Assembly: GCA_947561585.1 (NCBI GenBank)
Contig: CANNZV010000851.1
Span: 124,001 to 188,000 of the forward strand
From: Caprella mutica
Lineage: Eukaryota > Arthropoda > Malacostraca > Amphipoda > Caprellidae
Direction of reading: 5' to 3'
DNA: 64,000 bases
Under the pieces are notes generated by a model. That model ran no database searches. It was given only the letters and a program-made list of their open reading frames with translations, and had not been told where the DNA came from. Of the stretch, positions 10,806-22,902 are shown piece by piece (the stretch's first letter is position 1; the number at the start of each line of letters is the position of its first letter). The position numbers and the translations under genes were made by a program.

Positions 10806-11668
10806 CTAAATTAAATATAAATCTATAATGGTTTTCGAAGGAGCTGGAGTAATGACCTTAACGGAAACACTATTTTTATTCTTTAACTGATTTGGTTTAC
10901 CACGTTTTAATTTCCTAACACGCAATGTGCCAGGCACTTTCTTGGAGTTGACGTGAGAATCAGCAGAGCATTTGGAAGATACGGAAGCAGAAGCAGGCAC
11001 CTTCTTGGAGTTGACGTGAGAATCAGCAGAGCATTTGGAAGATACGGAAGGAGAAGCAGGCACCTTCTTGGAGTTGACGTGAGAATCAGCAGAGCATTTG
11101 GAAGATACGGAAGGAGAAGCAGGCACCTTCTTGGAGTTGACGTGAGAATCAGCAGAGCATTTGGAAGATACGGAAGGAGAAGCAGGCACTTTCTTGGAGT
11201 TGACGTGAGAATCAGCAGAGCATTTGGAAGATACGGAAGGAGAAGCAGGCACCTTCTTGGAGTTGACGTGAGAATCAGCAGAGCATTTGGAAGATACGGA
11301 AGGAGAAGCAGGCACCTTCTTGGAGTTGACGTGAGAATCAGCAGAGCATTTGGAAGATACGGAAGGAGAAGCAGGCACTTTCTTGGAGTTGACGTGAGAA
11401 TCAGCAGAGCATTTGGAAGATACGGAAGGAGAAGCAGGCACTTTCTTGGAATTGACGTGAGAATCAGCAGAGCATTTGGAAGATACGGAAGGAGAAGCAG
11501 GAGACGCTTCAGTGGATCCAGAAAAAGTAGGAAAAGTTTCTGTGGTGAATTGGGAAGACAGACAGGTGTTCTTTTCAGTAGTATCATTTTCTTGAGAGAG
11601 TATCATTTTTTCTTCAGAACCACTGCGAGAATGACTAATAGACTTCGATGACTCTTCCGTCACACATC
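10806..11668 (-). CDS. Exon 7: 21-residue repeat tail and stop of the recombinase-like gene
   Basis: The acceptor is CTTTTTCAACAG. Phase 1 joins A from exon 6 to GA, giving Arg-Cys-Val-Thr-Glu-Glu and reading straight into the repeat frame. Residues of about 642-700 are S/T/E-rich. Nine tandem 21-residue units follow, each containing SSKCSADSHVNSKKV and PASPSV. The end is basic (LRVRKLKRGKPNQLKNKN) and closes at TAG 10806-10808. The repeats are Ser-rich with Lys-Lys pairs and have no recognised fold, so they probably form a disordered tail. No matching domain is known to me. Confidence 0.78.
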
Positions 11669-14600
11669 CTGTTGAAAAAGTAATACTTAGAATATGGCAG
11701 AATGAATAATAATAATATAATAACAGCAGCTTACTGGTGTTTTTGCATGATGAATAATGATAGCTATTTATTTACAATAGATCAAGTAAAATGGAATAAA
11801 AAGTAAATGGAGAGAAATTAAGAACAAATCAACTTACTCTGAGCATCATCAATTTTCATGAGCTGAGAGGCATACTTTGCAGCAGACACTGCCTTCTCAC
11901 TCTTCAGAACAATGTTGTACTGTTTGTATCCAGTGCTCATATCATGATCTAGTAATAACGCTGCATTTTGCTTTTCTTTTTCTGATGGTGCATTCTTGTA
12001 CATCTCCGTAATAATACTCTCCCTAAATACTGTTGAGTTTGTATTTTTCTTTATGTCAGCAGCTTTCCAACTCATCTTCAAATTGTTAGAAACGTCAGTA
12101 TTTGTGAGCTTGCGACCATTGAATTTAAGAAACAAAAATTCACCACTGTTCTCATTGACTACTTGGGACCTGATTTTTTTCAAATACACATCAATGCAGT
12201 CGCACTGGAACTTAGAGAAGACGCAGGAAGAGTCTCCATAGCAGCCTGACGTCTTATGTTCTTGTACATTTACAACAAATTCGTCTTTTTCCATTTCTTT
12301 CTTCTCATAATCTGAAACACATATTTGACCAAATATTCCAGCCCTCTTGGCACATCGAAGATGGAAAGTAGTGATGATGTTACGAAGAATTGCATTGTAT
12401 TGTGTCCTGAGTAGATTCTTTGGCTTGGAGCTGTTCTTCACCTTGTTGATCAAATTAATTGCACCTTTATACTCTTCACTATTGAGGTACTTGCTTACAT
12501 CGTCAGGATTGTGCAGCATTTCTTTTCGCTTTTTCCACAGCTCATTTTTTTGTTGCTTCACATAATCCTTGTACTCGTCTCTCCAATCAGGTAAATCCTT
12601 GATGAGAGAATGGAGATTCCTGCCTTGCTGCTCAGTCATAGCAATGAGGTTCTTTGATTCAACATACTCTAAAAACTTCTGAAAGCTCAGAATATAATGT
12701 TTGATAGTATTGGCTTTCCATTGGCCTGTCTCAAATTTCTCAACAAAAAAAGCATTTAGTTTGTTTTCATTGAGAATATCTGTCACTGATGCTGGTCTCA
12801 AAAGTTCGAATAAACTCCTACATCTGGCAGCATGTTGGACTCTTTTATTGACAGAAAGTTTCTTGTGATGCAAATAGAGGTCAAGAACTTTCTTCAACAA
12901 GTTCATGAAAACTGTTGGCGGTGCTGACAACCTAACAGACTTATGTTTGCTTTTCTTATCCGGCTCCTCTTCTTCGAGTAGTTCTCGCTTGTTCACTTTG
13001 GGTTTAACCAGATATGCCTTGTGTACAGACTTGAGATGTAAATCTAACCTCAAGACTTTCTCCCTACATCCTTGATAACCACATGTCTTGAGAGAATTGA
13101 TGCGATCTTCGTTCCTGAAATTACGACCTCTCATTCCATTGTTTTGAACATAGTACCTGGCATCATCATGTGTGTAATTGTGTTTCTCTCTTAAATGTCG
13201 TGGCAGATCAAATAACGCCTGTAAATTGAATAATGAACTAATTTCAGTTATAAATATATGCAGGGTGACCAGTACTTTGGCTGAAAACACTTTGGGCGCA
13301 AGACTCTTTCGCCGAGAAATAAAATGTAATACCTTATACGATTCTCATCGGCTTTATTTTTAGATGCACACTACTATTAGTATTTAGCTACAATAAATAG
13401 GATTTACAATCATATTTAATTTCACATGTGCTCTACTACCAACTAATAAACAGTTGATGGAGGTTCAAATAGATTAGTAAGTACATTCAAAAGTACAGTT
13501 ACTTTAAAAAGGTTGAAATAAAAAAAATTATATAAAATTGTATGAATTATTCAACATAAATTTCAATTTTGGTTTTAATAGACTGAACCAATTATGCTGT
13601 CAATGACACTGATACTTTTGTAATAAGTGAGATACATGATAAAATAAATATTCAGTAGCTAACTGCTTAGTATTAAACTAGTATTCTACTGTAAGGTTAA
13701 TAATGCTCTGCTAGTAGAAACAAGACATTTCAAAAATAAAATGAATAGCTCTTTCTATTGTAGCATCATTACAGAAGATACTCGTAATAATCTCATAATG
13801 GTGAAAATTTTGGTGAATTAACTTTTTTCTATAATTTATAATCAAATTGGTTTTTATTTCATCAGTCAGTGAAGCAATTATTGTTTAATCAATTTGAGAA
13901 GAATGATTTGATTGTAAATTTATACAATCTTACCTCTTCATTGGAAAATATGAATATACATGAACTAAGAAAAATGATCTGCATATATGTAAGTTTTGAA
14001 ACAATATTAACAATTTTCAATATCCATAAACTGAACCTATTTTGAATTAACTTGAATTTGTTTTAAAAGTCAACATTTGGAAATTGGGAGAAAGTTTCGT
14101 TCGGCAAAAGGGTCGTGCGGTGGAAGTGTTTTCGGCAAAAAGAGTATAATACGATTAATTTATCAGTAAACATTTCTTCACAATATTCTTCAATTTTTCA
14201 TTGCATCTACCAGCTTATTAATTTAGCTAATATATTACAGAAACTTTTGATATATTCAATGAATTATATCATGAGAAGAAAGGATCTGCAGCAAAAGAAT
14301 ATTCCTCATTTAGTTATTTCAATTAGTAGCTAATCACAATTCAACTGACCTAATTATCTACACATTCTGGGCAATTGTGCTTGAATCTCTTCCTGCCACC
14401 AACCTGAAAATTAACATCATGATTACTTCAAACAACTGAATGTTTTAATACAAGTAGTATGTGACTAGGTATGTCATAACAGTAGGGATAAAACTTACCA
14501 CAGATACCATTGCATCAGTATTTGAAGCTTTGCTATCATTATCTGACTTCATGATTTCTGGGTCTGTTAATTCAATGAGAGGAACATCATAGGATTGATT

Positions 14601-15748
14601 AGGTAGTTGCTGAGCCTGCATCTGTTGTTGTGGAGATGTTTCCATCTGGGGAGGATGCACAAATGAAAATGAAGGAGCAGGTTCTGAAGGAGAGAATAAA
14701 TAATTTATTAGCTATATGTATATTCATACTCAGTAAATAATATTGTCATGATAATGATAATGATAATTTTTATTGAATAAGACATTAGTACAATAGTAAA
14801 AGAAAAGAAATAACATTAAAAAAAAATATTCAAGCCCTTTCGAAGTTCTATACATAGAATTTTTTGGGCAAGTACACAGCTAAATGATTGTAAATTTTAT
14901 ATCAAAACCTAAGCAAAACAAGAGAAATCATAATCAAAATACAAAAATAAATAAAACAGAAAGTATTCACAGTGTCATGTTATAATAACCTGTGCTCAGA
15001 GTCATAGGCATTGTAGGCTGTTGCTGTAGTGCAGTAGGAAACATCAGTGAAGGTTGAGAAACATCAGTGAAGAACAATTTACTGTAACCACCAAAAGTTT
15101 GGCCATTATTTAGGGGTTGTTGGTTTAGAACATCATTTGCACCATATGAAGAAGAGGAGTGACCTGTAGGAGATAATATCAAACAGCTTAATAAACTATA
15201 AAAATGATAATTAGATAGGATAAAAAATAATCAATGTCACTCTTATTTTGAAACCTTAACATATAGCTATTTACCTGGATAGTTAAATCCCTGAACATTG
15301 GATGTTAATTGTGTTCTAGGGACTGGGATTGCCCACAAAGAAGGAGAAGAAATTGATTGAGTGGATCCTGGAAATTGATACAGAAATATTTAAATCAAAT
15401 CGATTAAATTAAAAAATCTTACTCTGCAAAAGTCAGAAGTGTACTAGAATAAAGTTCGAGCAAATTCAATTCTCACTTAAATCTAAGGAAGTATTTTCAT
15501 TTTTTATAAAAACATCATCCAGCTGGCGAGTGAGAAACTGGCGAGTGAGTAATCGACTGACGAGTGAGAAGACTGATAATGTTTCATTAAAAATGAAAAA
15601 ATCTGTCACAAGCCAATCATTCACTTCTCCAGATTTAAGGGAGAAAAATCTTATTTGAATAAATTTATTTCAATTACCTGGTTTACCTGTATACCTTACC
15701 TGGTTTCTTATAAACTATAATGCTTTTTATCCTGTTTCTCTTATCCAT
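10806..15748 (-). CDS. Crypton-like tyrosine recombinase gene, seven exons, 928 residues
   Basis: Minus-strand exons (CDS parts) are 15700-15748, 15275-15367, 14990-15163, 14499-14683, 14362-14403, 11838-13218 and 10806-11668. All have GT-AG introns, and phases agree at every junction, giving 2787 nt without an internal stop. The start ATG is in a CCATGG context with an in-frame TGA upstream. Residues 1-167 are rich in S, P, Q and N. A C-x2-C-x7-H-x4-H motif (178-194) is split by intron 5, and a C-x4-C-x9-H-x4-H motif follows (227-247). A tyrosine-recombinase-like domain (about 290-630) has candidate catalytic R473, K503, R580, H606 and Y615. Thr replaces the first His of the usual HxxR box. 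Nine 21-residue repeats and a basic tail complete the protein. Such domains cut and rejoin DNA through the Tyr. This could be an intron-bearing Crypton or a host gene derived from one. No neighbouring gene suggests a pathway. Confidence 0.82.
10930..11500. repeat. 63-bp coding minisatellite, nine units
   Basis: There are nine head-to-tail 63-bp units within exon 7. A third-position A/G polymorphism in a Lys codon varies between units (CACTTT versus CACCTT on the plus strand), and one unit has PASASV instead of PASPSV. Because 63 is a multiple of three, frames that lack a stop in one unit stay open across the array. This explains long spurious open frames on both strands. Confidence 0.95.
11838..13218 (-). 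CDS. Exon 6: zinc finger and tyrosine-recombinase-like catalytic domain
   Basis: This 1381-nt exon begins in phase 0 after TTACAG and ends before GTAAGT in phase 1. It encodes ALFDLPRHLREKH (histidines of finger 1), CGYQGCREKVLRLDLHLKSV (finger 2) and an acidic/basic stretch (LLEEEEPDKKSKHK). A helical SAM-like N-terminal region follows (TIKHYILSFQKFLEYV). The catalytic region has CAKRAGIFGQI (box I Arg), QEHKTSG (Lys), STVFRES (box II Arg) and LLDHDMSTGYKQYN. In the last of these His and Tyr are nine residues apart, as in canonical tyrosine recombinases. Conservation of all these positions in an undamaged frame argues for recent or continuing selection. Confidence 0.8.
13268..14150. mobile_element. 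Inverted-repeat element 4, inside intron 5
   Basis: The left arm at 13268-13322 contains CTGAAAACACTTTGGGCGC and CTCTTTCGCCGAGAA. The right arm at 14090-14150 contains TTCGTTCGGCAAAAGGG, GAAGTGTTTTCGGCAAAAAG in inverse orientation. Arm units are about 15 bp and of the CGAAA(N)GTG type, also seen at 23312-23368. The element lies wholly within intron 5 and begins about 50 bp from the exon 6 acceptor. It has no coding capacity. Confidence 0.5.
14362..15748 (-). CDS. 5' exons 1-5 of the recombinase-like gene (N-terminal region)
   Basis: These exons encode a short basic start (MDKRNRIKSIIVYKKPG), then low-complexity segments such as STQSISSPSLWAIPVP, GHSSSSYGAND and SPQQQMQAQQLPNQ, then GGRKRFKHNCPEC. 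Exon 5 is only 42 nt and supplies the two cysteines of the first zinc-finger-like motif. Its two histidines come from exon 6. Donors are GTAAGG, GTAAAT, GTTATT, GTAAGT and GTAGAT; the third and fifth are weak, so those two junctions are the least certain. No transactivation or known N-terminal domain was recognised, though Q/S/P-rich regions of this type are common in nuclear proteins. Confidence 0.75.
15520..15572 (+). repeat. Short GGCGAGTGAG array in intron 1
   Basis: Three units of (G/A)CGAGTGAG with 15-20-bp spacing resemble the arms of element 3 (6525-7092). The array is probably an arm fragment. Confidence 0.45.
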
Positions 15749-15889
15749 GGCTGGTTGATTAAAAAACTTTTGAAATCAATAAGGAAGAAATCAGTCAACT
15801 GTTTGAAGAATATGAATGATTAGAAGAGGGCAAAGAAAGAAAAAAATTGAATAGTGTCGAATGGGATTAATTTGCCTAAACAGTCTGTT

Positions 15890-18800
15890 TAAGGGCAAAT
15901 TATCTTACCTAACTACAGACCTACCTATGCCCTAGTCTGTATTTGGTGCACAGAATCCCACTGACTTCACCAAAAATCTGAAAAAATCTACCTTAAAATT
16001 TGGCTAATTTACCATCATTTCTTCAATTCCACCTTCGAAAATTAATGGTAACATAGGAATCAATAGCTAAAATTCCACTGACTTTGCTAGAATATTTAAA
16101 CTGGAGTGAAAAAATTATGCCAACATGTCAGTGGAATTTCCAATGAAATACAAACTGGTAAGAAATATAACTAAAAAATTTAAAATGAATAACATTTAAT
16201 AAATTTATTTAATTTAATTAAAATAAAAAAATATAAAATAATAAGTCTTTACTGCATTTTTATCTGAGATTGAATTTGTCTCAGACTCTCAGCAGCAGAT
16301 TGAGAATCTCCTCATCAAAATTAATGGTAACATAGGAATTGATTCAAAATCTCCCGCAGCTAAATTAATGGTAACATAGGAATTAATTCAAAATCTCCCG
16401 CAGCTAAATTAATGGTAACATAGGAATTAATTCAAAATCTCCCGCAGCTAAATTAATGGTAACATAGGAATTAATTCAAAATTTCCCGCAGCTAAATTAA
16501 TGGTAACATAGGAATTAATTCAAAATCTCCCGCAGCTAAATTAATGGTAACATAGGAATTAATTCAAAATCTCCCGCAGCTAAATTAATGGTAACATAGG
16601 AATTAATTCAAAATCTACAACAGCTAAATTAATGGTAACATAGGAATTAATTCAAAATCTTCCGAAGCTAAATTAATGGTAAAAAGGAATTAATTCAAAA
16701 TCTCCCGCAGCTAAATTAATGGTAACATAGGAATTAATTCAAAATCTCCCGCAGCTAAATTAATGGTAACATAGGAATTAATTCAAAATCTCCCACAGCT
16801 AAATTAATGGTAACATAGGAATTAATTCAAAATCTCCCACAGCTAAATTAATGGTAACATAGGAATTAATTCAAAATCTCCCGCAGCTAAATTAATGGTA
16901 ACATAGGAATTAATTCAAAATCTCCCACAGCTAAATTAATGGTAACATAGGAATTAATTCAAAATCTCCCACAGCTAAATTAATGGTAACATAGGAATTA
17001 ATTCAAAATCTCCCGCAGCTAAATTAATGGTAACATAGGAATTAATTCAAAATCTCCCGCAGCTAAATTAATGGTAACATAGGAATTAATTCAAAATCTT
17101 CCACAGCTAAATTAATGGTAACATAGGAATTAATTCAAAATCTCCCGCAGCTAAATCAATGGTAACATAGGAATTAATTCAAAATCTCCAACAGCTAAAT
17201 TAATGGTAACATAGGAATTAATTCAAAATCTCCCACAGCTAAATTAATGGTAACATAGGAATTAATTCAAAATCTCCCACAGCTAAATTAATGGTAACAT
17301 AGGAATTAATTCAAAATCTCCCACAGCTAAATTAATGGTAACATAGGAATTAATTCAAAATCTCCCACAGCTAAATTAATGGTAACATAGGAATTAATTC
17401 AAAATCTTCCGCAGCTAAATCAATGGTAACATAGGAATTAATTCAAAATCTCCCACAGCTAAATCAATGGTAACATAGGAATTAATTCAAAATCTCCCAC
17501 AGCTAAATCAATGGTAATAAAGGAATTAATTCAAAATCTCCCACAGCTAAATTAATGGTAACATAGGAATTAATTCATGATCTCCCGCAGAGATATCCAA
17601 TTTCTAAAATTCAATCAAAAAGTTAAAAACTCCCGCAGAGAGTCCATCTTTCAAAGTGTGGCAGGAAAGTCGCCAGTTTAATGACAAAATGGATCCAGGT
17701 CACCACTTCTAAGATACATTAAAGGAGAGAATTGACTTCCTAGAGAAGCTTTTACTCTTAGAAACATCCTGATGTCTATGTTTTATGTCTGATGCATATG
17801 TATCTCTAAACTATTTTAGGATTGATTTACATGTTATTTACAGGTTTTTACACTTATTACCCCTCAAAAGTTGCCAATATATTGGCGACTTTGTCCATAC
17901 TTTAAAACATGGCAGAGAGTCTTGGAAAAACGTTCCATATTCTGCAGTCTGGCAATTAGGTAATGGTAAATCCCACCGTCGTGACATGTCACGACTCATG
18001 ATCATGTGATGATCGTCGTATGACGGTCACTCAGTCACCGGTGGGATTTTTCTCCTTAGGAAATAATATTCTAGCTAAGTCTGAGTCAGTGCCACTCTGC
18101 ATAATAACAATTGTCTCTTGTCCCACTTCCACTGAGATTGTAGCTAATTTGAGAAAGGGTTACTCTCTTTCCTCTGACTCTCAGCAGAAGATTCAAAATC
18201 TCCCGCAGCTAAATTAATGGTATGTGGTAACATAGGAATCAATTCAAGATCTCCCGCAGATCCATGTTTCGAAGTACCTATCATCTATGGGGTACCAGTC
18301 TGTATTTGGTGCAAAAAATTCCATTGACTTTTTGAAAAACTGAAATAATCCATGAGTCCCATCACAAATTTCCAGTAATTTGGCTGACGCTGATCCACCA
18401 ACATTTAACCCATTTTTTTCACCGAAAATTAATGGTACCTAACATATGAGTAAATAGCTAAAAATCCACCGACTTTGTCAGAATATAATTTTCAATGTAG
18501 AAAAAAATATAACCTGAAGTCCAGTATGGACAGTAGTCCATAGCATGAGCTATCATGCTATGGACAAAGTCGCCAGTATATTGGCAACTTTTGTGAGGTA
18601 AAATAAATGTAAATACCTAGCTTAAAATAACGAGTAAATAAGTAAATGACTCATTAAATAGTCTCAAGAGATACACATGCATTAGACATGAAGCATAAGA
18701 ATGTTTTCAAGTGTAAAATCTTCACTAGATAGGTAGGAACTAGTAAGTCAACTTCCTTTAAAATATCTTAAATGTGACGACCTGAGGTCGCCACATTTTT

Positions 18801-19950
18801 TGAAAAAGTCAATGGAATTTTTGGCACCAAATACTCAGCCATGTTTTAAAGTATGGACAAAGTCCCCAGTATATTGGCGACTTTTGAGAGGTTAAATAAG
18901 TTGGAAAACCTGTAAATTACAAGTAAATCACTGCTAAAATAGTCTCAAAGAAATACACATGCATCAGGCATGAAGCATAATCCATAAGGATGTTTCCAAG
19001 TGTAAAATCTAAACTAGGAACTCAAATTTCTCATTAAAAGTAACTTTAGTGTGGCGACGCCGACCTGGATTCATTTCTCATTAAACTCGCGACTTTCCTG
19101 CCACACATTAAAACATGGCAAATTATCAAATACAGACTGGTACCCATTACCCCATAGGTACTTCGAAACATGGCTCTGCGGGAGATCTTGAATTGATTTC
19201 TATGTTACTACATAGCTACCATTAATTTAGCTGCGGGAGATTTTGAATCTTCTGCTGAGAGTCAGACTGAAGAGAGTAACTCTTTCTCAAATTACAATCT
19301 CTGTGGAAGTGGGATAAGAGACAATTGTTAGGTATCATGCAGAGTGGCACTGACTCAGACTTTGCTAGAATATTATTTCCCAAGGAGAAAAATTCCACCG
19401 TTGACTGAGTCACCGTCATCACCAGTCTGTATTTGGTGCACAAAATTCCACCGACTTTTTCAAAAAGCTGAAAAAATCCAGACCTGCCTCCTGGATCCAT
19501 TTTCACATTAAATTTTTGAGTGGTGAGTTTCCTAGGACCTGCCACACGGCACACTAAGAAATATTGCCGCAGAGATCTAAAATTTCTAAAATTGGGCTCA
19601 GATTTGTTGCAGTCTTGGAAAAATGTTCCATATTCTACAGTCTCTGAGTCTGGAGTCAGTGGATTCTTAGCTCAAATAGTCACATTGTATCATTTACTAC
19701 CTAGGTATGATATTAATTTGAAAGGAAAACTTAAGTACCTAGATTTGCATGATGAAAAGCAGAAAAGGGAAAATTTCTGTGTTTATTTCCAGGTGTGTCA
19801 GTGTATATATAGGTATAGATTGTTATCATTAATTTTTTGGTGGCTAAACTGGAAAAATTGCTAAATAATCAAGAAAATATTGGTGGATTTTTCAGCATTT
19901 CAGAAAAGTCTGTGGATTTTTGTGTGCCAAATACATTTTGGCCTGTTTGA
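15890..19950. mobile_element. Compound inverted-repeat element upstream of the recombinase gene
   Basis: GTCTGTATTTGGTGCACA and following TTCCA(C/T)(C/T)GACTTTT occur at about 15940, 18298 and 19424 on the plus strand. They occur in inverse orientation at about 18810 and 19900-19945. A longer inverted pair joins about 17880-18300 to 19130-19440, including TTTCGAAGTACCTAT, AATCTCCCGCAGCTAAATTA and GTGCCACTCTGCAT. The 44-bp satellite at 16300-17590 lies within the complex. No transposase was seen, so this looks like nested non-autonomous elements. The left edge is about 150 bp upstream of the recombinase start codon. Confidence 0.6.
16300..17590. repeat. 44-bp satellite array, about 29 units
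   Basis: The units contain AGCTAAATTAATGGTAACAT, AGGAATTAATTC and AAAATCTCCCGC with an exact 44-bp period (for example CCCGCAG at 16397 and 16441). Homogeneity is high; common variants are CCCGC/CCCAC and ATTAATGG/ATCAATGG. A single unit-like sequence is present in each arm of the neighbouring inverted repeat (about 18190-18255 and 19165-19245). Confidence 0.95.
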
Positions 19951-22900
19951 CCCTAATAAATAGGTAGCTAGTTAGCTACTCAGCAGACAGTAGCCTGCAG
20001 GTTACAACTCAGGGCCCAGGCTGGCTGAGAGCCTGAGGGCTGAGGCTAGGTAGCTACCTACCAAATACCTAGGTAGCCTACTGCTCTAAAGTTCTAAACG
20101 GCTAAGCCTTATTAAGGTAGGTAGATTTGAAACTTAAACCATGAAAGAATAAATAGCTTTATTCTTTCAATAACGATGCAATCACAGTTACCCTAGACCG
20201 GACACTACGTAGTTAGATAGGAGATTAAATTGGTTAGGCCTTCATAACAAATTAAACAAATGTTAAACAGCCTTTCCCAGATAGTACCACAATGACAATG
20301 GAACAATTAACAAACAATTACAATACTGTCAGTTATGTTTCGGACAAGAGTTAACTAGACGGATAATTATGTAAACAATGAAATTGAAATTTTTTGAATG
20401 TCACTTCCTAACATTTTTAGGTGGAATAAATTTGTTTTAAATCTCTGGTATGATATGAGAAGAGCTAACTGAAGGTCATTTGTCAGCTGATAATCACCAA
20501 ATTTAAAAAATCTATGTAGAAGAAGGCTCAATGAACACAGCCAAACGCCATCTTGAATGGAATGCACTTAATGAAAGATTGAAAATTTGCTTATTATATA
20601 ATGAAAATGCTATAACATCTCAATCAAATCATATTTCTCCACTTTAAATATTATATTGATGATTTTTTTTAAAGATTTAAATCTACCAGACAATTGTTTC
20701 TTGAACATATTGTACCATAAGCACGAAGTCAACGATGGAATACACCATATTGGATCTATAGTCTTAATTTGGTTTATTGCCCAAAATTTAGATAATTTTG
20801 CCCAGATTTTTATTTGAATATTACTTTCAACCGATAAAAAGAAGCAGTCTTAAAATTTTCAGAAGCAAAAGATTTTTGGTTATAAAAATAGAAAGATCTC
20901 AGTTAGGTCACCACGCCATTAAGGATTCAAAGTATATTTTCATTTATAACTTTTGAACCAGACCCTAAAAAGAAATTTTCCATACACCAAAATGTCGGCC
21001 AGGATTGAAACTATAGATTTGTGAAATTGCAGCTCAATTAATCAAGTAATGAAAAAGTTATTAGCGAAAGTCAGTTTTCGCAGTTACTCACAAAATGCTA
21101 ACAGAAAGTGTTCCAGTTCTCTCTTATCTAGACTTCATTTTTTCTGTATTCAATACATGATAAATTTGTGAATATTGAAAATCTGACTACAGATTCAGAT
21201 TCTACGCCTCAAATTACCCCTAGTCACCAAAAATCATTGAATTTCCCATTGGTTTTTCCATTATTTTTCAGTTTTAAAATTCAAATGAAAAATGGCTATA
21301 TTTTCTTTATATTTCGATATGAAACTTTAAATTTCCATCCAAATAGTTAAAATTATCATTATAATTGTCCTAATAATCATATTGAACAATTCTAGTGGGA
21401 AATTAATATTATTAATGGCAATTTTTTATTCTCGCGGGAGTACTGCAAAACCTGCATTAAGAGAAAGATATTCATTATGTAATTGAATGCACTTGTGAGA
21501 TGAAAGGTGAGATGCAGTGCCTAGTGAGAAAAATACGAATTGATAGTATTTTCTCAACATTTTAAATGTAATCGTTAGGATTTTATGTCCGAAATATTAT
21601 AATAGCCTAATTAAATGTTTTATAAGGAATATTCGTTGATTCAGGATATATTTTTGATTTGCTAAAACGACAATACCTTTTATCTTCGTTTATAATTGAA
21701 TATCAAAATCTGACTATTCATAAGATATATTTTCTAACTACAAAATATATATTAAATATTCTTAGTACACTCCATAATATGCACTCCATAATATGCTATA
21801 AACATTTTTAAATACTTTTTGAAATAAATGGATTTAATATCCTGAAATAGAATTTTTTGTTTATAAATTATTTGATATCAATGGATAAATAACAGAAAAT
21901 GTGGGCATAAGCAGAGTTTGCAATATAGTTATGTATTTTATACCAAAAATATTGTATGAAAAGAAACCTTGAAGTTAATTCCAAACGACAATCATTATCT
22001 ATGATTAACCAAGAATATCTAAATGAAAAATCGCTCTCAGTATAGATATTGTGGATAGTGAAAGACCAAATGCCTTGAATTCAAATTCTTGAGAACCATT
22101 TTCTTAATTACTCCTAAGAATCTGTAGAGTTAATCAGTTAATGATGTTCAATTCAGAGAGACTCAACAGATGATCCTCAATTCCACTTTGAATTCCGATC
22201 GATGCTAATACTTTCAGTCACTGATTAAATTGTAAAGAATGCAATGAATTTAAATTTAAAATTATATTAAAGTCATATTTTATATATTATGATTATTATT
22301 GGACAGTTATGATTTAATAGCAGAAAAAAAATGTTTATCATTAATATTATAATGTACAAACATTTGCTGTAATTCTGAGTAAAATATATAAATAAATTAT
22401 AGTGATTTTCATATAATTGATTATTCTGTAAAGATATTATAGGTATTAATACAAAAATGGGCTATTGAATCGTTCATACACGAGAACTTTCCTTTATTTC
22501 AATAAAGATCCTGTCTGTTAATAAAGATTGACACCGTAGAATATGCAAGTACATATCATGACTTCATCATTTCACTATTGCTTGATACTAAATTATATAT
22601 TATACATAAAAGTAAATGTTCTAGTTTCCAGTTAACACAAACCTAGAGAATGAATCACATGAACTAGTTTCTTTTCTTCTAATCTCTAAAGCTTCATCCG
22701 GCAGTCTTCAAATTTAGTCCTCCAATGAAGTGCGATTTGCTAGCTCTGAAATATTCACTGGCGATCAGCAGGCAGAATTAATTATTTGAAACTCTGAGCG
22801 AACGAATTACTTATGCTGATTCATCCCATTTCGTTTGAGATTAACTGCATCCATGTTCATTTAAAATATTACTTCGGCTATAATTTTAGATCTTCTGGGT
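19951..22900. other. Intergenic AT-rich DNA
   Basis: No credible gene was seen. Short frames at 20367-20567 and 21168-21350 have no recognisable content. A cluster of AGGTAGCTA-type motifs lies at 19970-20130. Confidence 0.5.
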
Positions 22901-22902
22901 AG

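Noticed and set aside
10907..11651. Long open frames on both strands over the 63-bp minisatellite (226 and 232 codons)
   Set aside because: They exist because the repeat length is a multiple of three. Only the frame that joins in phase to the recombinase exon has splice support.
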